44,124 nt of DNA from positions 1-44,124 of the forward strand of contig JAFGRC010000113.1 in NCBI GenBank assembly GCA_016935355.1, in the 5' to 3' direction. Position 1 is the first letter of the stretch. Each line of letters begins with the position of its first letter. Source of the DNA: Bacteroidales bacterium (GTDB lineage: Bacteria > Bacteroidota > Bacteroidia > Bacteroidales > UBA10428). This document shows positions 35,362 to 42,925 of this stretch, piece after piece. Below the pieces are notes generated by a model. That model saw nothing but the letters and a program-made list of their open reading frames with translations, made no database searches and had not been told where the DNA came from. A program made the position numbers and the translations under genes.

Positions 35362-36813
35362 TCACTTACCGAAATTTTCATTCTGCAGTAAGAGCAACAG
35401 GGATTTTATTTGCAATAGTCTTGTTAACAAGGAAAAGATTAAAGCGAAAACCATGAACAGGAAAAATGACAGGAACCGGCTTAAATCAAGTCCCTCCATA
35501 AAAAATGCAGCGACAAGAACCACCAGGGAAAATATTCCAAACCGGATCAAAAGACCGTAATTAATCCTGAAATGAAAAATTCGTACGGCAAGAACAATCT
35601 GATAAACCGAAGTAAAAAACTGTGTTACCACATGGGCTGCGGCAGCTCCGACAACACCATGGTCGTGAATGAGAATCACATTCAAAACCAGATACAGGAT
35701 AACCGAAGCGAAAGCCATGGTGTTCAATTGCATCAGGTTCCCGTTTGCAGTCAATAACGTTCCGAAAATATATGTGGTGCACATGCCCAGAAAACTGCCA
35801 ATAAGAATACCAAAAACCATCCCCGAGATCTCCGTATGTTCAATATACAACAGCGAGATGATATCATACCTGTAAGCAATACATCCACAGACAATGATAA
35901 TCGCAGGGACAAAAAGCAGCTTAACAGCCAACTGCAACAATGGTTCAACTGGTTCCTTCTGCTTGAGCATACGGGAAAATAAAGGCAGTAAAATAATGGT
36001 GAACAGGTAGCCGTAGTTTGAAAGGATCTCAACGATCCTGAAGCTTTGTGCATAAATGCCGGCCAGTTCCTTTCCATCCGAACGCAATAATCCGAGCAAT
36101 ACCGTATTGCTGCGTAAATATATGGCCATCAACATGATCAGCAATGCATACGGAAAACTTCTTTTCAGAAAGATGAGGTAATGACCGGGATTGAACGTAA
36201 TGTGAAAACCGCGTGTCCTGACAAAAACAATAAAAAATGCAATTGATGCTACAATCAGATATGCTGCAGTCTGCGAATAAACAAGCCATTCTATTCTGAA
36301 CTGAATCCTGGTAAGCGGATTGACCAGCAAAAAACCACAGATCAGAATTACGATAAACTTGTCCAGCACAGAAATCATGCTCTCCAGGTTAAACATGTGA
36401 AGTCCGCCGAGATTAGACCTGAAATACAGAATAAAATCCGCCAGGAACTGGTTGAAAAGCAACAGTGTCAATAGTATGAATTCCTGCTGTACCCAGCCCA
36501 GAAGCAATCCTGTCGCAAAACAGATACCAAAATACACACCTCCCAGAATCAGCTTCAGCGGTAAAATGTTGGAAAAATATTCACCGAGAAGATTGGGACT
36601 TCGGGCTATTTCTCGCCTGTTGTAGTTTTCAATGCCCAGATCAAGGATGATCTGGAAAATCAGTGTAAAATTGAGCAAAATAAAATAGTTGCCGTAACTT
36701 ATTGAACCAACCGCATTCTGAACTCCGACATCAATTCCAAAGGCATAAACAGGCTTGATCAGGATGTTAAGGAAAAGCAGAAACGCAAGATTTGTAATAA
36801 ATTTCTTTTTCAA
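35362..36813 (-). CDS. MOP-superfamily polysaccharide/lipid flippase
   Basis: A 483-residue integral membrane protein with some 12-14 hydrophobic helices, of the oligosaccharide flippase (Wzx-like) branch of the MOP superfamily. Typical features are the YGNYFILLNFTLIFQIILDLGIENYNRR-type first helices (conserved ILDLG), the charged loop after them, and a loosely conserved C-terminal helix bundle. It would move an undecaprenyl-linked glycan or a similar lipid across the inner membrane; the cargo is unknown because no glycosyltransferases are adjacent. An in-frame TAA lies 12 bp upstream of the TTG at 36813 and no ATG is available, so TTG is the most likely start. coaX follows directly. Confidence 0.85.
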   Translation of the reverse strand: MKKKFITNLAFLLFLNILIKPVYAFGIDVGVQNAVGSISYGNYFILLNFTLIFQIILDLGIENYNRREIARSPNLLGEYFSNILPLKLILGGVYFGICFATGLLLGWVQQEFILLTLLLFNQFLADFILYFRSNLGGLHMFNLESMISVLDKFIVILICGFLLVNPLTRIQFRIEWLVYSQTAAYLIVASIAFFIVFVRTRGFHITFNPGHYLIFLKRSFPYALLIMLMAIYLRSNTVLLGLLRSDGKELAGIYAQSFRIVEILSNYGYLFTIILLPLFSRMLKQKEPVEPLLQLAVKLLFVPAIIIVCGCIAYRYDIISLLYIEHTEISGMVFGILIGSFLGMCTTYIFGTLLTANGNLMQLNTMAFASVILYLVLNVILIHDHGVVGAAAAHVVTQFFTSVYQIVLAVRIFHFRINYGLLIRFGIFSLVVLVAAFFMEGLDLSRFLSFFLFMVFALIFSLLTRLLQIKSLLLLLQNENFGK

Positions 36814-36833
36814 TGCGCCCGAAAATTATTTTC

Positions 36834-36847
36834 TTTACAAATGTAAA
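36834..36847 (-). promoter_or_regulatory. Flippase -7 element inside a TTTACA-N2-TGTAAA inverted repeat
   Basis: The minus strand reads TACATTTG at 36845-36838, an exact TAnnTTTG match, about 25 bp before the flippase TTG. The same bases sit within the inverted repeat TTTACA (36834-36839), AA, TGTAAA (36842-36847), so a regulator could bind over the -7 box. It lies in the 39-bp gap between flippase and rnhB, so both genes could be affected. Confidence 0.4.
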
Positions 36848-36852
36848 AAGAT

Positions 36853-37452
36853 ATGTTAAAAAGTTGCTTTAATCCTTTGACCATTGAAGCCGGATGCGAT
36901 GAAGCCGGTCGCGGTTGCCTCGCAGGACCGGTCTTTGCAGCTGCCGTGATCCTGCCTGCTGGCTATTGCAATCCTGCATTGAACGATTCAAAAAAGCTGA
37001 GTGAAAAAACACGCAACAAACTGCGCAGGGAAATTGAACATGAGGCTCTTGACTGGTCAGTTGTATATGTCAGCAATGAGAAGATTGACATTCTGAATAT
37101 TCTGAGGTCTTCCATTCTTGCCATGCATCTGGCTCTGGACGGACTCAGGATACATCCGGAACATATTATTGTTGACGGCAACCATTTTTATCCGTATCAA
37201 TCTGTTCCTCATCATTGTATCATCAAGGGAGACAGTATATATGCATCAATTGCTGCAGCTTCAGTGCTCGCCAAGACGTACCGCGATGCTTATATGATAT
37301 CCCTGCATCAGGATTACCAGTATTACGGATGGGATAAAAACAAGGGATATGGTACAACAGCGCATCGGCTTGCAATTGAGAAATACGGAATTTCACCCCA
37401 TCACCGGAAAAGTTTTTCACTTTTTAATAAACAGATTAATATTGATTTTTAA
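36853..37452 (+). CDS. rnhB: Ribonuclease HII
   Basis: Removes RNA from RNA-DNA hybrids and single misincorporated ribonucleotides. The 199-residue protein has the family opening AGCDEAGRGCLAGPV with the two catalytic acids D-E, DSKKLSEKTRNKL, the active-site Asp in IIVDGNHF, IKGDSIYASIAAASVLAKTYRD, and the closing GYGTTAHRLAIEKYGISPHHRKSF. It is divergent from the flippase by 39 bp and 42 bp ahead of the S46 peptidase. A second, unrelated RNase H (type I) lies at 40238-40705. Confidence 0.96.
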   Translation: MLKSCFNPLTIEAGCDEAGRGCLAGPVFAAAVILPAGYCNPALNDSKKLSEKTRNKLRREIEHEALDWSVVYVSNEKIDILNILRSSILAMHLALDGLRIHPEHIIVDGNHFYPYQSVPHHCIIKGDSIYASIAAASVLAKTYRDAYMISLHQDYQYYGWDKNKGYGTTAHRLAIEKYGISPHHRKSFSLFNKQINIDF

Positions 37453-37494
37453 AGTTTTACCTGTTATTTTATGATCTCAAATTTTATTACAAAT

Positions 37495-39651
37495 ATGAAG
37501 AAGACCTTGTTCCTAGCTGTTCTTATCCTGTTTACAATAAACCCCGTATCAAAGGCCGATGAAGGCATGTGGCTGCTGTCACTCATTCAGTCGCTGAACA
37601 TCGACACCATGCAGGCGATGGGTTTTAATCTCACTGCTGAAGATATTTACAGTATCAACAAAAGCAGTATGAAGGATGCCATTGTGATCTTCGGTGACGG
37701 TTGTACCGGTGAAATGATCTCTGAAGACGGACTGCTGATAACCAACCATCATTGCGGTTTTGATATCATTCAAAGTCACAGCACAATTGAAAACAATTAT
37801 CTTGAAAACGGCTTCTGGGCCATGAACCGCAATGAGGAACTGCCCAATCCCGGACTTACAGTGACTTTTCTGAAATCGATGCAGGATGTTTCAGATCTCG
37901 TTCTTGCGAACCTCGGTAAAGAAATGAATGAATACCAGAGAAGCGAGATCATTGAAGTGGTATCGGATTCCCTTATCAGTAAAGCAACAGCGGGTTCACA
38001 CTTTAATGCAGTTGTAGAACCGGTTTTTGGCGGTAACAGTTATTATCTGTTTGTTTATGAAGTATATCAGGATGTCAGGCTGGTCGGCGCACCACCAACT
38101 TCCATCGGAAAATTCGGAAGCGATACGGATAACTGGATGTGGCCCCGTCATACAGGTGATTTCAGTATGTTCAGGGTGTATTGTGATGCCGACGGAAATC
38201 CAGCCAAATATCATCCGGATAATATTCCCCTGAAACCCGGACATTATCTGCCTGTTTCAACCAAAGGTTATCAGAGTGGTGATTTTGCAATGGTACTGGG
38301 ATATCCCGGAGGAACCGACCGTTACATGACCTCCTTTGAAGTGAAGGAACTTCTTGAGATCACAAACCCCAACAGGATTAAGATCCGCGGACTCAGACAG
38401 GATATTCTCTGGGAGGACATGATGGCAGATGAGAAAATCTACATTCAATATGCAGATAAATATTTTTCCGGATCAACGAACTATTATAAGTATTCTATTG
38501 GCCAGAATGAAGGGTTGAAACGGCTGGATGTATATGAGAAGAAACAGCAGGAGGAGGAATTGTTTACAAGGTGGGTGAACGAAAATGATAACAGGCTGGA
38601 AAAATACGGTGAAGCACTCGATCTGATCAAACGGTCGGTCGAACAGCGTGCACCATATGAATCTGCATTACAATATACTTACGAATGTTTTTTTACTGCT
38701 GCTGAAATCATTAATTTTGCCTATGAGGCAACCCTCCTCCATAACGCATTGTTGATGGAAGCGGAGAATGCGATACTGATCGATTCGCTGGCAACGGAAC
38801 TGAAAAAAGCCGGGGATGCATTTTACAAAAACTATAATGTCAGTACCGATATGAAAGTAACTCCTGCCATGCTGGCATTGTTTTATGAGAATGTCCCATC
38901 TGATTTTCACCCGGAATTTTTCAACACCGTCCGCACAAAACACAAAAATGATTTTTGGCGTTTCAGCGAGAGGATGTTTAAAACCTCCTTATTCGCCGAC
39001 CCTGAAAAGTTTGCAAAATTCATTGAGCAGCCAGCCGCTTCTGACCTGGAAAAAGATCTGGCATTTCAGGCTGCACGGTCAGCACTCGAGCTTTACAGTG
39101 AATTGTATTATACGCTCCTTTATTATGATATTGATTACGAAAGGGGACACAGGCTTTATGTGGAAGGACTGATGAAAATGAATGATAAAAATGTGTTCTA
39201 TCCTGATGCCAACTTCACAATGCGGATGACTTACGGTACTGTGCGTGATTATTATCCCAGGGATGCTGTTCATTATGAATATTACACTACTCTGAAAGGA
39301 GTCATGGAGAAGGAAGATCCTTTCAGTATGGAATTTGCTGTTTCAGAAAAGCTCAAGGAATTATACAACATCAAAGATTACGGGAACTACGGCCTGAATG
39401 ATGTCATGCCAGTCTGTTTTATCACCAACAATGATATCACAGGCGGCTATTCGGGAAGTCCGGTGATCGATGCTGACGGTAACCTTATCGGACTGGCGTT
39501 CGATGGTAACTGGGAAGCCATGAGCAGCGACATTGTTTATGAAGCAGACCTTCAGCGCTGTATATGTGTTGACATCCGGTATATACTTTTCGTTATCGAT
39601 AAATACGCCGGCGCCTCACATTTGATTGATGAAATGAAACTGGTCCGATAA
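37495..39651 (+). CDS. S46-family dipeptidyl-peptidase (DPP7-like)
   Basis: Exported serine exopeptidase releasing dipeptides from oligopeptides, a peptide-scavenging activity typical of Bacteroidota. The 718-residue protein from ATG 37495 has a signal peptide (MKKTLFLAVLILFTINPVSKA), then GMWLL, the His box ITNHHCGFD (His85/86), the Asp box HTGDFSMFR (D222) and the Ser box TGGYSGSPV (Ser653). Eighteen residues after the Ser is Gly (FDGNWEAM). By family knowledge Gly here marks DPP7-type hydrophobic/broad specificity, while Arg marks DPP11-type Asp/Glu specificity. The usual Asn before the catalytic Ser (GGNSGS) is Tyr here. An ATG at 37471 is also in frame but lengthens the signal peptide by 8 residues. 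marC follows after 12 bp. Confidence 0.93.
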   Translation: MKKTLFLAVLILFTINPVSKADEGMWLLSLIQSLNIDTMQAMGFNLTAEDIYSINKSSMKDAIVIFGDGCTGEMISEDGLLITNHHCGFDIIQSHSTIENNYLENGFWAMNRNEELPNPGLTVTFLKSMQDVSDLVLANLGKEMNEYQRSEIIEVVSDSLISKATAGSHFNAVVEPVFGGNSYYLFVYEVYQDVRLVGAPPTSIGKFGSDTDNWMWPRHTGDFSMFRVYCDADGNPAKYHPDNIPLKPGHYLPVSTKGYQSGDFAMVLGYPGGTDRYMTSFEVKELLEITNPNRIKIRGLRQDILWEDMMADEKIYIQYADKYFSGSTNYYKYSIGQNEGLKRLDVYEKKQQEEELFTRWVNENDNRLEKYGEALDLIKRSVEQRAPYESALQYTYECFFTAAEIINFAYEATLLHNALLMEAENAILIDSLATELKKAGDAFYKNYNVSTDMKVTPAMLALFYENVPSDFHPEFFNTVRTKHKNDFWRFSERMFKTSLFADPEKFAKFIEQPAASDLEKDLAFQAARSALELYSELYYTLLYYDIDYERGHRLYVEGLMKMNDKNVFYPDANFTMRMTYGTVRDYYPRDAVHYEYYTTLKGVMEKEDPFSMEFAVSEKLKELYNIKDYGNYGLNDVMPVCFITNNDITGGYSGSPVIDADGNLIGLAFDGNWEAMSSDIVYEADLQRCICVDIRYILFVIDKYAGASHLIDEMKLVR

Positions 39652-39663
39652 ATCATATAATCC

Positions 39664-40248
39664 ATGCCATTCAGGACCATTGATATTTTTTCCGTTTTTA
39701 TGGTGCTCTTTGCCGTAATCGACATCACCGGTTCGATACCTTATATTCTTGAGTTCAAAAGAAAAACCGGTGAAATTGAATCCGGCAAAGTGACGCTTGT
39801 CGCATATTTCATCCTCCTCCTGTTTCTCCTGGCCGGAGAACCCTTCTTAAACATTTTTGGCGTCGATGTATCCTCATTTGCAATAGCCGGTTCCTTTGTG
39901 CTGTTTTTTCTCGGACTTGAGATGGTTCTCGGTGTTGAAATTTTTAAATTCGAACCTTACCGGCACACTTCCATCTTTCCGATTGCCTTTCCCTTGATAG
40001 CCGGTGCAGGAAGCCTGACAACCATCATATCACTCAAGGCTGAATACAGTTTATGGACCATTTTTATTGCACTTACCCTCAACATGGTTATTGTATATAT
40101 TGTACTCAGGGCGACAAAGCTTGTCGAGAGAATACTGGGTCAGAACGGCATTCTGATCCTGAACAGGGTTTTTGGTATCATCCTGCTGGCGATAGCCATA
40201 CGCCTGTTTTTATCAAACACGGGAATCAATATTGGTAATGGCTCCTGA
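39664..40248 (+). CDS. MarC-family integral membrane protein
   Basis: A 194-residue inner-membrane protein with six predicted helices. Family features are the opening FSVFMVLFAVIDITGSIPYIL, FAIAGSFVLFFLGLEMVLG after the second and third helices, FPLIAGAGSLTTIISL (the PGG/AGxG block), and the C-terminal RVFGIILLAIAIRLFL. MarC proteins were once linked to antibiotic resistance, but that role has been withdrawn and their function is unknown. The end overlaps rnhA by 11 bp. Confidence 0.9.
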   Translation: MPFRTIDIFSVFMVLFAVIDITGSIPYILEFKRKTGEIESGKVTLVAYFILLLFLLAGEPFLNIFGVDVSSFAIAGSFVLFFLGLEMVLGVEIFKFEPYRHTSIFPIAFPLIAGAGSLTTIISLKAEYSLWTIFIALTLNMVIVYIVLRATKLVERILGQNGILILNRVFGIILLAIAIRLFLSNTGINIGNGS

Positions 40249-40705
40249 AATACTAATATATACGGATGGAGCAGCAAGAGGGAATCCGGGGCCTGGCGGA
40301 TACGGCGTCATCCTGATTTCCGGGCAATACAGAAAAGAGCTGTCGCAGGGTTATGAACTGACCACCAACAACCGCATGGAATTGCTGGCAGTCATTACGG
40401 GTCTGGAAGCGTTAAAAATTGAAAACTCCAAAGTAACGGTCTATTCTGATTCAGCTTACATTGTTAATGCCGTGGAAAAAGGCTGGCTGTTTGAATGGGA
40501 AAGAAAACAATTCAGGAAGAAAAAAAATCCTGATTTGTGGACCAGATTTTTGCGTATTTACAGAAAACATACCGTAAATTTTGTCTGGGTTAAAAGTCAC
40601 GCAAACAATCCTTTAAATGAAAGATGTGATGAACTTGCCGTTGAAGCAGCAAAAGGCAAAAACCTTCTGAGGGACGAAGGATACGAGAATCAGCTGATTC
40701 TTTAA
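40238..40705 (+). CDS. rnhA: Ribonuclease HI
   Basis: Cuts the RNA strand of RNA-DNA hybrids such as Okazaki primers and R-loops. The 155-residue protein has the four catalytic acids in order: YTDGAARGNPGPGGYGVIL (D), NNRMELLAVITGLEAL (E), VTVYSDSAYIVNAV (D) and NERCDELAVEAA (D), along with VNFVWVKSHANN, where the common G before His is Ser. The ATG at 40238 gives the normal N-terminus and overlaps the marC stop by 11 bp; a TTG two codons earlier is possible. Length and motifs are standard. Confidence 0.96.
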   Translation: MAPEILIYTDGAARGNPGPGGYGVILISGQYRKELSQGYELTTNNRMELLAVITGLEALKIENSKVTVYSDSAYIVNAVEKGWLFEWERKQFRKKKNPDLWTRFLRIYRKHTVNFVWVKSHANNPLNERCDELAVEAAKGKNLLRDEGYENQLIL

Positions 40706-40781
40706 TAAAAAAATCCGTTTATAACTGGCTGGTTTTTGAAACAATATTGCTTAATATATCGTTTCATAATCATAATCCTGT

Positions 40782-41339
40782 ATGCCGCAGGCATCACATT
40801 ATACATCTTATAAATTCATTACGTCATTGGAAAAAAATACAATAATTGATTATTACGGACCTGTACAATATGAAACTGTCGGCGAGTTGATCCATGAACT
40901 AAAAAAGAAGTCTCAGACACTTGGTATACAGACCGGTACGTACAAAAAAATACTACTGGTAATGATCGAATCGCTTGAAAATATTATCAAATACAATGAA
41001 TACCCTGCAGCAATTAATGGCAATGCAAATCGGACACATCCAAGCATAAGGATTGAAAAAGACCAGAAAACGTACACAATTACTTCCTCCAATCTTCTTA
41101 ACAACACGCACATCCCGATTATCAAAAACAAGATCCGTTATCTGAATACACTTGACCAGCAAGGATTAAAAGAATATTACAAAAGCATTATAACCAACGG
41201 TGAATTCAGTCAGAAGGGTGGTGCGGGTCTGGGTCTTATTGAAATGGCAAAAATTTCGGGACACCAAATAGATTTTGATTTCGCCTCAGTGGATCAGGAT
41301 TATTCCTGGTACAAACTTCAGGTTGTAATTGACAATTAA
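40782..41339 (+). CDS. SiaB-like protein kinase (DUF6272 family)
   Basis: A 185-residue cytoplasmic protein of the SiaB/DUF6272 family, a GHKL-type ATPase fold. An N-box-like helix (MIESLENIIKYNEY, about residues 61-74) and a G-rich lid (KGGAGLGLIEMAK, about residues 146-158) are visible, with no His-phosphotransfer domain. In Pseudomonas, SiaB phosphorylates the small protein SiaC, which controls the diguanylate cyclase SiaD and so biofilm formation. Bacteroidota homologues are common but their targets are unknown. No SiaA, SiaC or SiaD neighbour is seen. It starts 76 bp after rnhA. Confidence 0.75.
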   Translation: MPQASHYTSYKFITSLEKNTIIDYYGPVQYETVGELIHELKKKSQTLGIQTGTYKKILLVMIESLENIIKYNEYPAAINGNANRTHPSIRIEKDQKTYTITSSNLLNNTHIPIIKNKIRYLNTLDQQGLKEYYKSIITNGEFSQKGGAGLGLIEMAKISGHQIDFDFASVDQDYSWYKLQVVIDN

Positions 41340-41379
41340 GAACCCGCAAAGATTAAAGTGTTTTGCCCGTTACTGTAAA

Positions 41380-41787
41380 TTACCGGCTCGCCATTTCTCC
41401 TTCCAGAATAATGATATTCCATTCGGAAAGAACGTTGATTGCATGTTTCAATTCCCGGCGACATTCATCCTCAGACATGTAATATTTTTTTAAAATTGCC
41501 TGAACAAAATATTCCACGCGTTGCTTTCTATATGCTGCCAAAAGCAGATCGGCATAAAAATCCCGGAAAGAAAAACTTTTTTTGTTATTTGCCTGGTCGT
41601 TTGTGTAGATAATCACTTCTCCGTCAGACATCCGTTTCAACTTATAATCCGGATTAATCCGGAGAATGGCCTCATCAGAGAAAGGTGTGAAAGAAAACGC
41701 ATGAAACAGAGAAAAAATACATATAAACAATATGACTGCCGGAATTCTTTTATTAATCTTCAGATTCAATTTCCCCTGTGCTTTCAT
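41380..41787 (-). CDS. Membrane-anchored protein with possible PqqD-like domain
   Basis: A 135-residue protein with an N-terminal hydrophobic segment (IPAVILFICIFSLFHAFSF, about residues 14-32) acting as anchor or signal. The remainder (about 40-130) has the order of elements found in PqqD-like peptide chaperones: a beta-hairpin with KRMSDGEVIIYTND, a longer strand, then helices (FVQAILKKYYMSEDECRRE, HAINVLSEWNIII). PqqD-like proteins normally act in the cytoplasm on ribosomal peptides, so a leader sequence would be odd. The resemblance is by eye only. It is convergent with the SiaB-like gene (40-bp gap) and separated by a terminator from the YfiR-like gene behind it. Confidence 0.6.
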   Translation of the reverse strand: MKAQGKLNLKINKRIPAVILFICIFSLFHAFSFTPFSDEAILRINPDYKLKRMSDGEVIIYTNDQANNKKSFSFRDFYADLLLAAYRKQRVEYFVQAILKKYYMSEDECRRELKHAINVLSEWNIIILEGEMASR

Positions 41788-41796
41788 AAAAAATGT

Positions 41797-41891
41797 TTAG
41801 TGTTAAAACCCCTGTCCACTTGAAATGTTCAAACTGCTGCAATCAATTGTAACGACACACTAATCCAAATAAAATCATCCTGTAACACTAA
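41797..41891. promoter_or_regulatory. Repeated ACACTAA half-sites upstream of the anchored-protein gene
   Basis: TTAGTGTTA (41797-41805) is the exact complement of TAACACTAA (41883-41891), and a further ACACTAA lies at 41857-41863. Two copies share orientation with a 28-bp interval; the third is inverted and 10 bp from the start codon at 41787. The arrangement looks like half-sites of one regulator, but chance in AT-rich DNA is possible. Confidence 0.3.
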
Positions 41892-42050
41892 GTCTGAAGA
41901 ACAATGCACCGATACTTCGACCTATAAAATTATAGCTGAATATCAACGATTTACATGCAAACACTTTCCAGAAATAATTTAATTAAATTTATAAAATTAA
42001 TGGTAAATAAACAATGTCGAAGATGAAAATATTTTCATAAAACTGTAATG

Positions 42051-42130
42051 TCCGACCGTTATCGGAGCAGGCATGATAGAACATCAAGCAGAAAGCAGGT
42101 GATTCAATCACCTGGTGTCCGCTTGTCCCA
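42051..42130 (+). other. Possible structured RNA or operator: hairpin plus perfect 19-bp palindrome
   Basis: TCCGA (42051-42055) pairs with TCGGA (42062-42066). Further on CAGGTGATT (42096-42104), C, AATCACCTG (42106-42114) forms a perfect palindrome with a 1-nt centre. AAGC (42086-42089) can pair with GCTT (42121-42124), closing a helix around that palindrome. A T-tract terminator follows at once (42132-42166) in the same direction. This could be a small RNA read rightward, or simply a dimeric-protein operator at the palindrome. No clear promoter was found upstream, and no known riboswitch or tRNA pattern fits. Confidence 0.35.
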
Positions 42131-42131
42131 C

Positions 42132-42166
42132 AAAAAAAAGGTTGTCAGATGGTGACAACCTTTTTT
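42132..42166. terminator. Bidirectional intrinsic terminator
   Basis: Eight A, then GGTTGTCA (42140-42147), loop GATGG, TGACAACC (42153-42160), then six T. The stem works on both strands, with a U-tract either way (six U rightward, eight U leftward). It lies 20 bp past the stop of the YfiR-like gene, which is read leftward, and is its natural terminator. It also could end any rightward RNA from the gap. Confidence 0.9.
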
Positions 42167-42185
42167 CTCCAATGAGCATTTTTCC

Positions 42186-42698
42186 TTAATTATAAGCCAT
42201 ATCAGAAAGGGATTTGCTTATAACAAGATTATATTTTTGTGCGTTCTGTGTGTTCATGACAAATTTAAGTTTGTCTCCCTCCATAAAAAAATCAATTGCG
42301 GAACCCGATTCGACCATTCCTTTTCTTTCCGTTACAATCAGCGTGTTGGATCCCTGTAGTTTTGCCACTACTTCACTTAATTTGCTGATTTTACTGTTAC
42401 CAACAAAAATGATGTGACATTTTGCAATGTTGGCAGGTTCGTCGAACTTCTTAACTGAAATGGGCTGGGATCCTACTTTCTTGTTGGCAACATATGATTC
42501 AAGCGTGTAGAGTAATTCATTGTTGCCGATCACCCCGATAACAAATTCACCTGTATTATAACTCGCAGGCCATTGTATCAATCTGGAGAAATTATAAATA
42601 AACATTGACTGCGCCTGGCTTATAGTATTCACCTGTGCAGAGCAGAAAAGAAGACTGCCTGAAGCCAATAAAACAACTGTTAGAATTTTCCTTATCAT
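42186..42698 (-). CDS. YfiR-family secreted protein (DUF4154)
   Basis: A 170-residue exported protein with a clear signal peptide (MIRKILTVVLLASGSLLFCSAQ) and one YfiR/DUF4154 domain: MFIYNFSRLIQWP (the F..NF...WP opening), FVIGVIGNNELLYTLE, CHIIFVGNSKISKL, TLIVTERKGMVESGSAIDFF, KLKFVMNTQNAQKYNLVISKSL. In Pseudomonas, YfiR is a periplasmic inhibitor of the diguanylate cyclase YfiN. Many Bacteroidota carry the domain alone or near TonB-type receptors, and no YfiN partner is here. It is transcribed alone and followed by the terminator at 42132-42166. Family good, role unknown. Confidence 0.88.
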   Translation of the reverse strand: MIRKILTVVLLASGSLLFCSAQVNTISQAQSMFIYNFSRLIQWPASYNTGEFVIGVIGNNELLYTLESYVANKKVGSQPISVKKFDEPANIAKCHIIFVGNSKISKLSEVVAKLQGSNTLIVTERKGMVESGSAIDFFMEGDKLKFVMNTQNAQKYNLVISKSLSDMAYN

Positions 42699-42827
42699 TT
42701 TAATGTAATTTTTAAAATATGTACGAGAAAACTGCGAATAGGTTACAAAACATGATAAAAATCAGTTTTACGGCTTAATCCCGTTGTGATAATTTGTTTT
42801 AAAATTCAGATTGGTCTGTATTTTATG

Positions 42828-42896
42828 AACTTACCTCTATAAATCTTTGCCGATTTTTATGGAGTCTATGTATAAATCATTTTTTAGAGGTAAGTT
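42828..42896. repeat. 12-bp inverted repeat around a 45-bp AT-rich loop
   Basis: AACTTACCTCTA (42828-42839) is perfectly complementary to TAGAGGTAAGTT (42885-42896), with 45 bp between. It lies in the 227-bp divergent gap between the YfiR-like gene and glycerate kinase, ending 29 bp before the glycerate kinase ATG. The loop has no T-tract terminator and no coding frame. It may be a paired operator, a structured 5' leader or a very small mobile remnant. The rest of the gap shows nothing clear. Confidence 0.7.
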
Positions 42897-42925
42897 TGGA
42901 CCGGACCTGCAATTTTGTTACCGGC

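Larger units (their letters stand above)
41788..42185. other. 398-bp non-coding gap rich in palindromes
   Basis: No credible gene was found between the membrane-anchored protein (41787) and the YfiR-like gene (42186). The gap holds ACACTAA-type motifs at 41797-41891, an AT-rich stretch at about 41960-42050, a hairpin TCCGA/TCGGA at 42051-42066, a perfect 19-bp palindrome at 42096-42114 and a strong bidirectional terminator at 42132-42166. Each is listed separately. Confidence 0.8.

Noticed and set aside
42086-42130. tRNA-like T-arm (GATTCAATC) and CCA
   Set aside because: The loop lacks a canonical TTC at the right place, the acceptor strand has no 5' partner and spacing to CCA is wrong.
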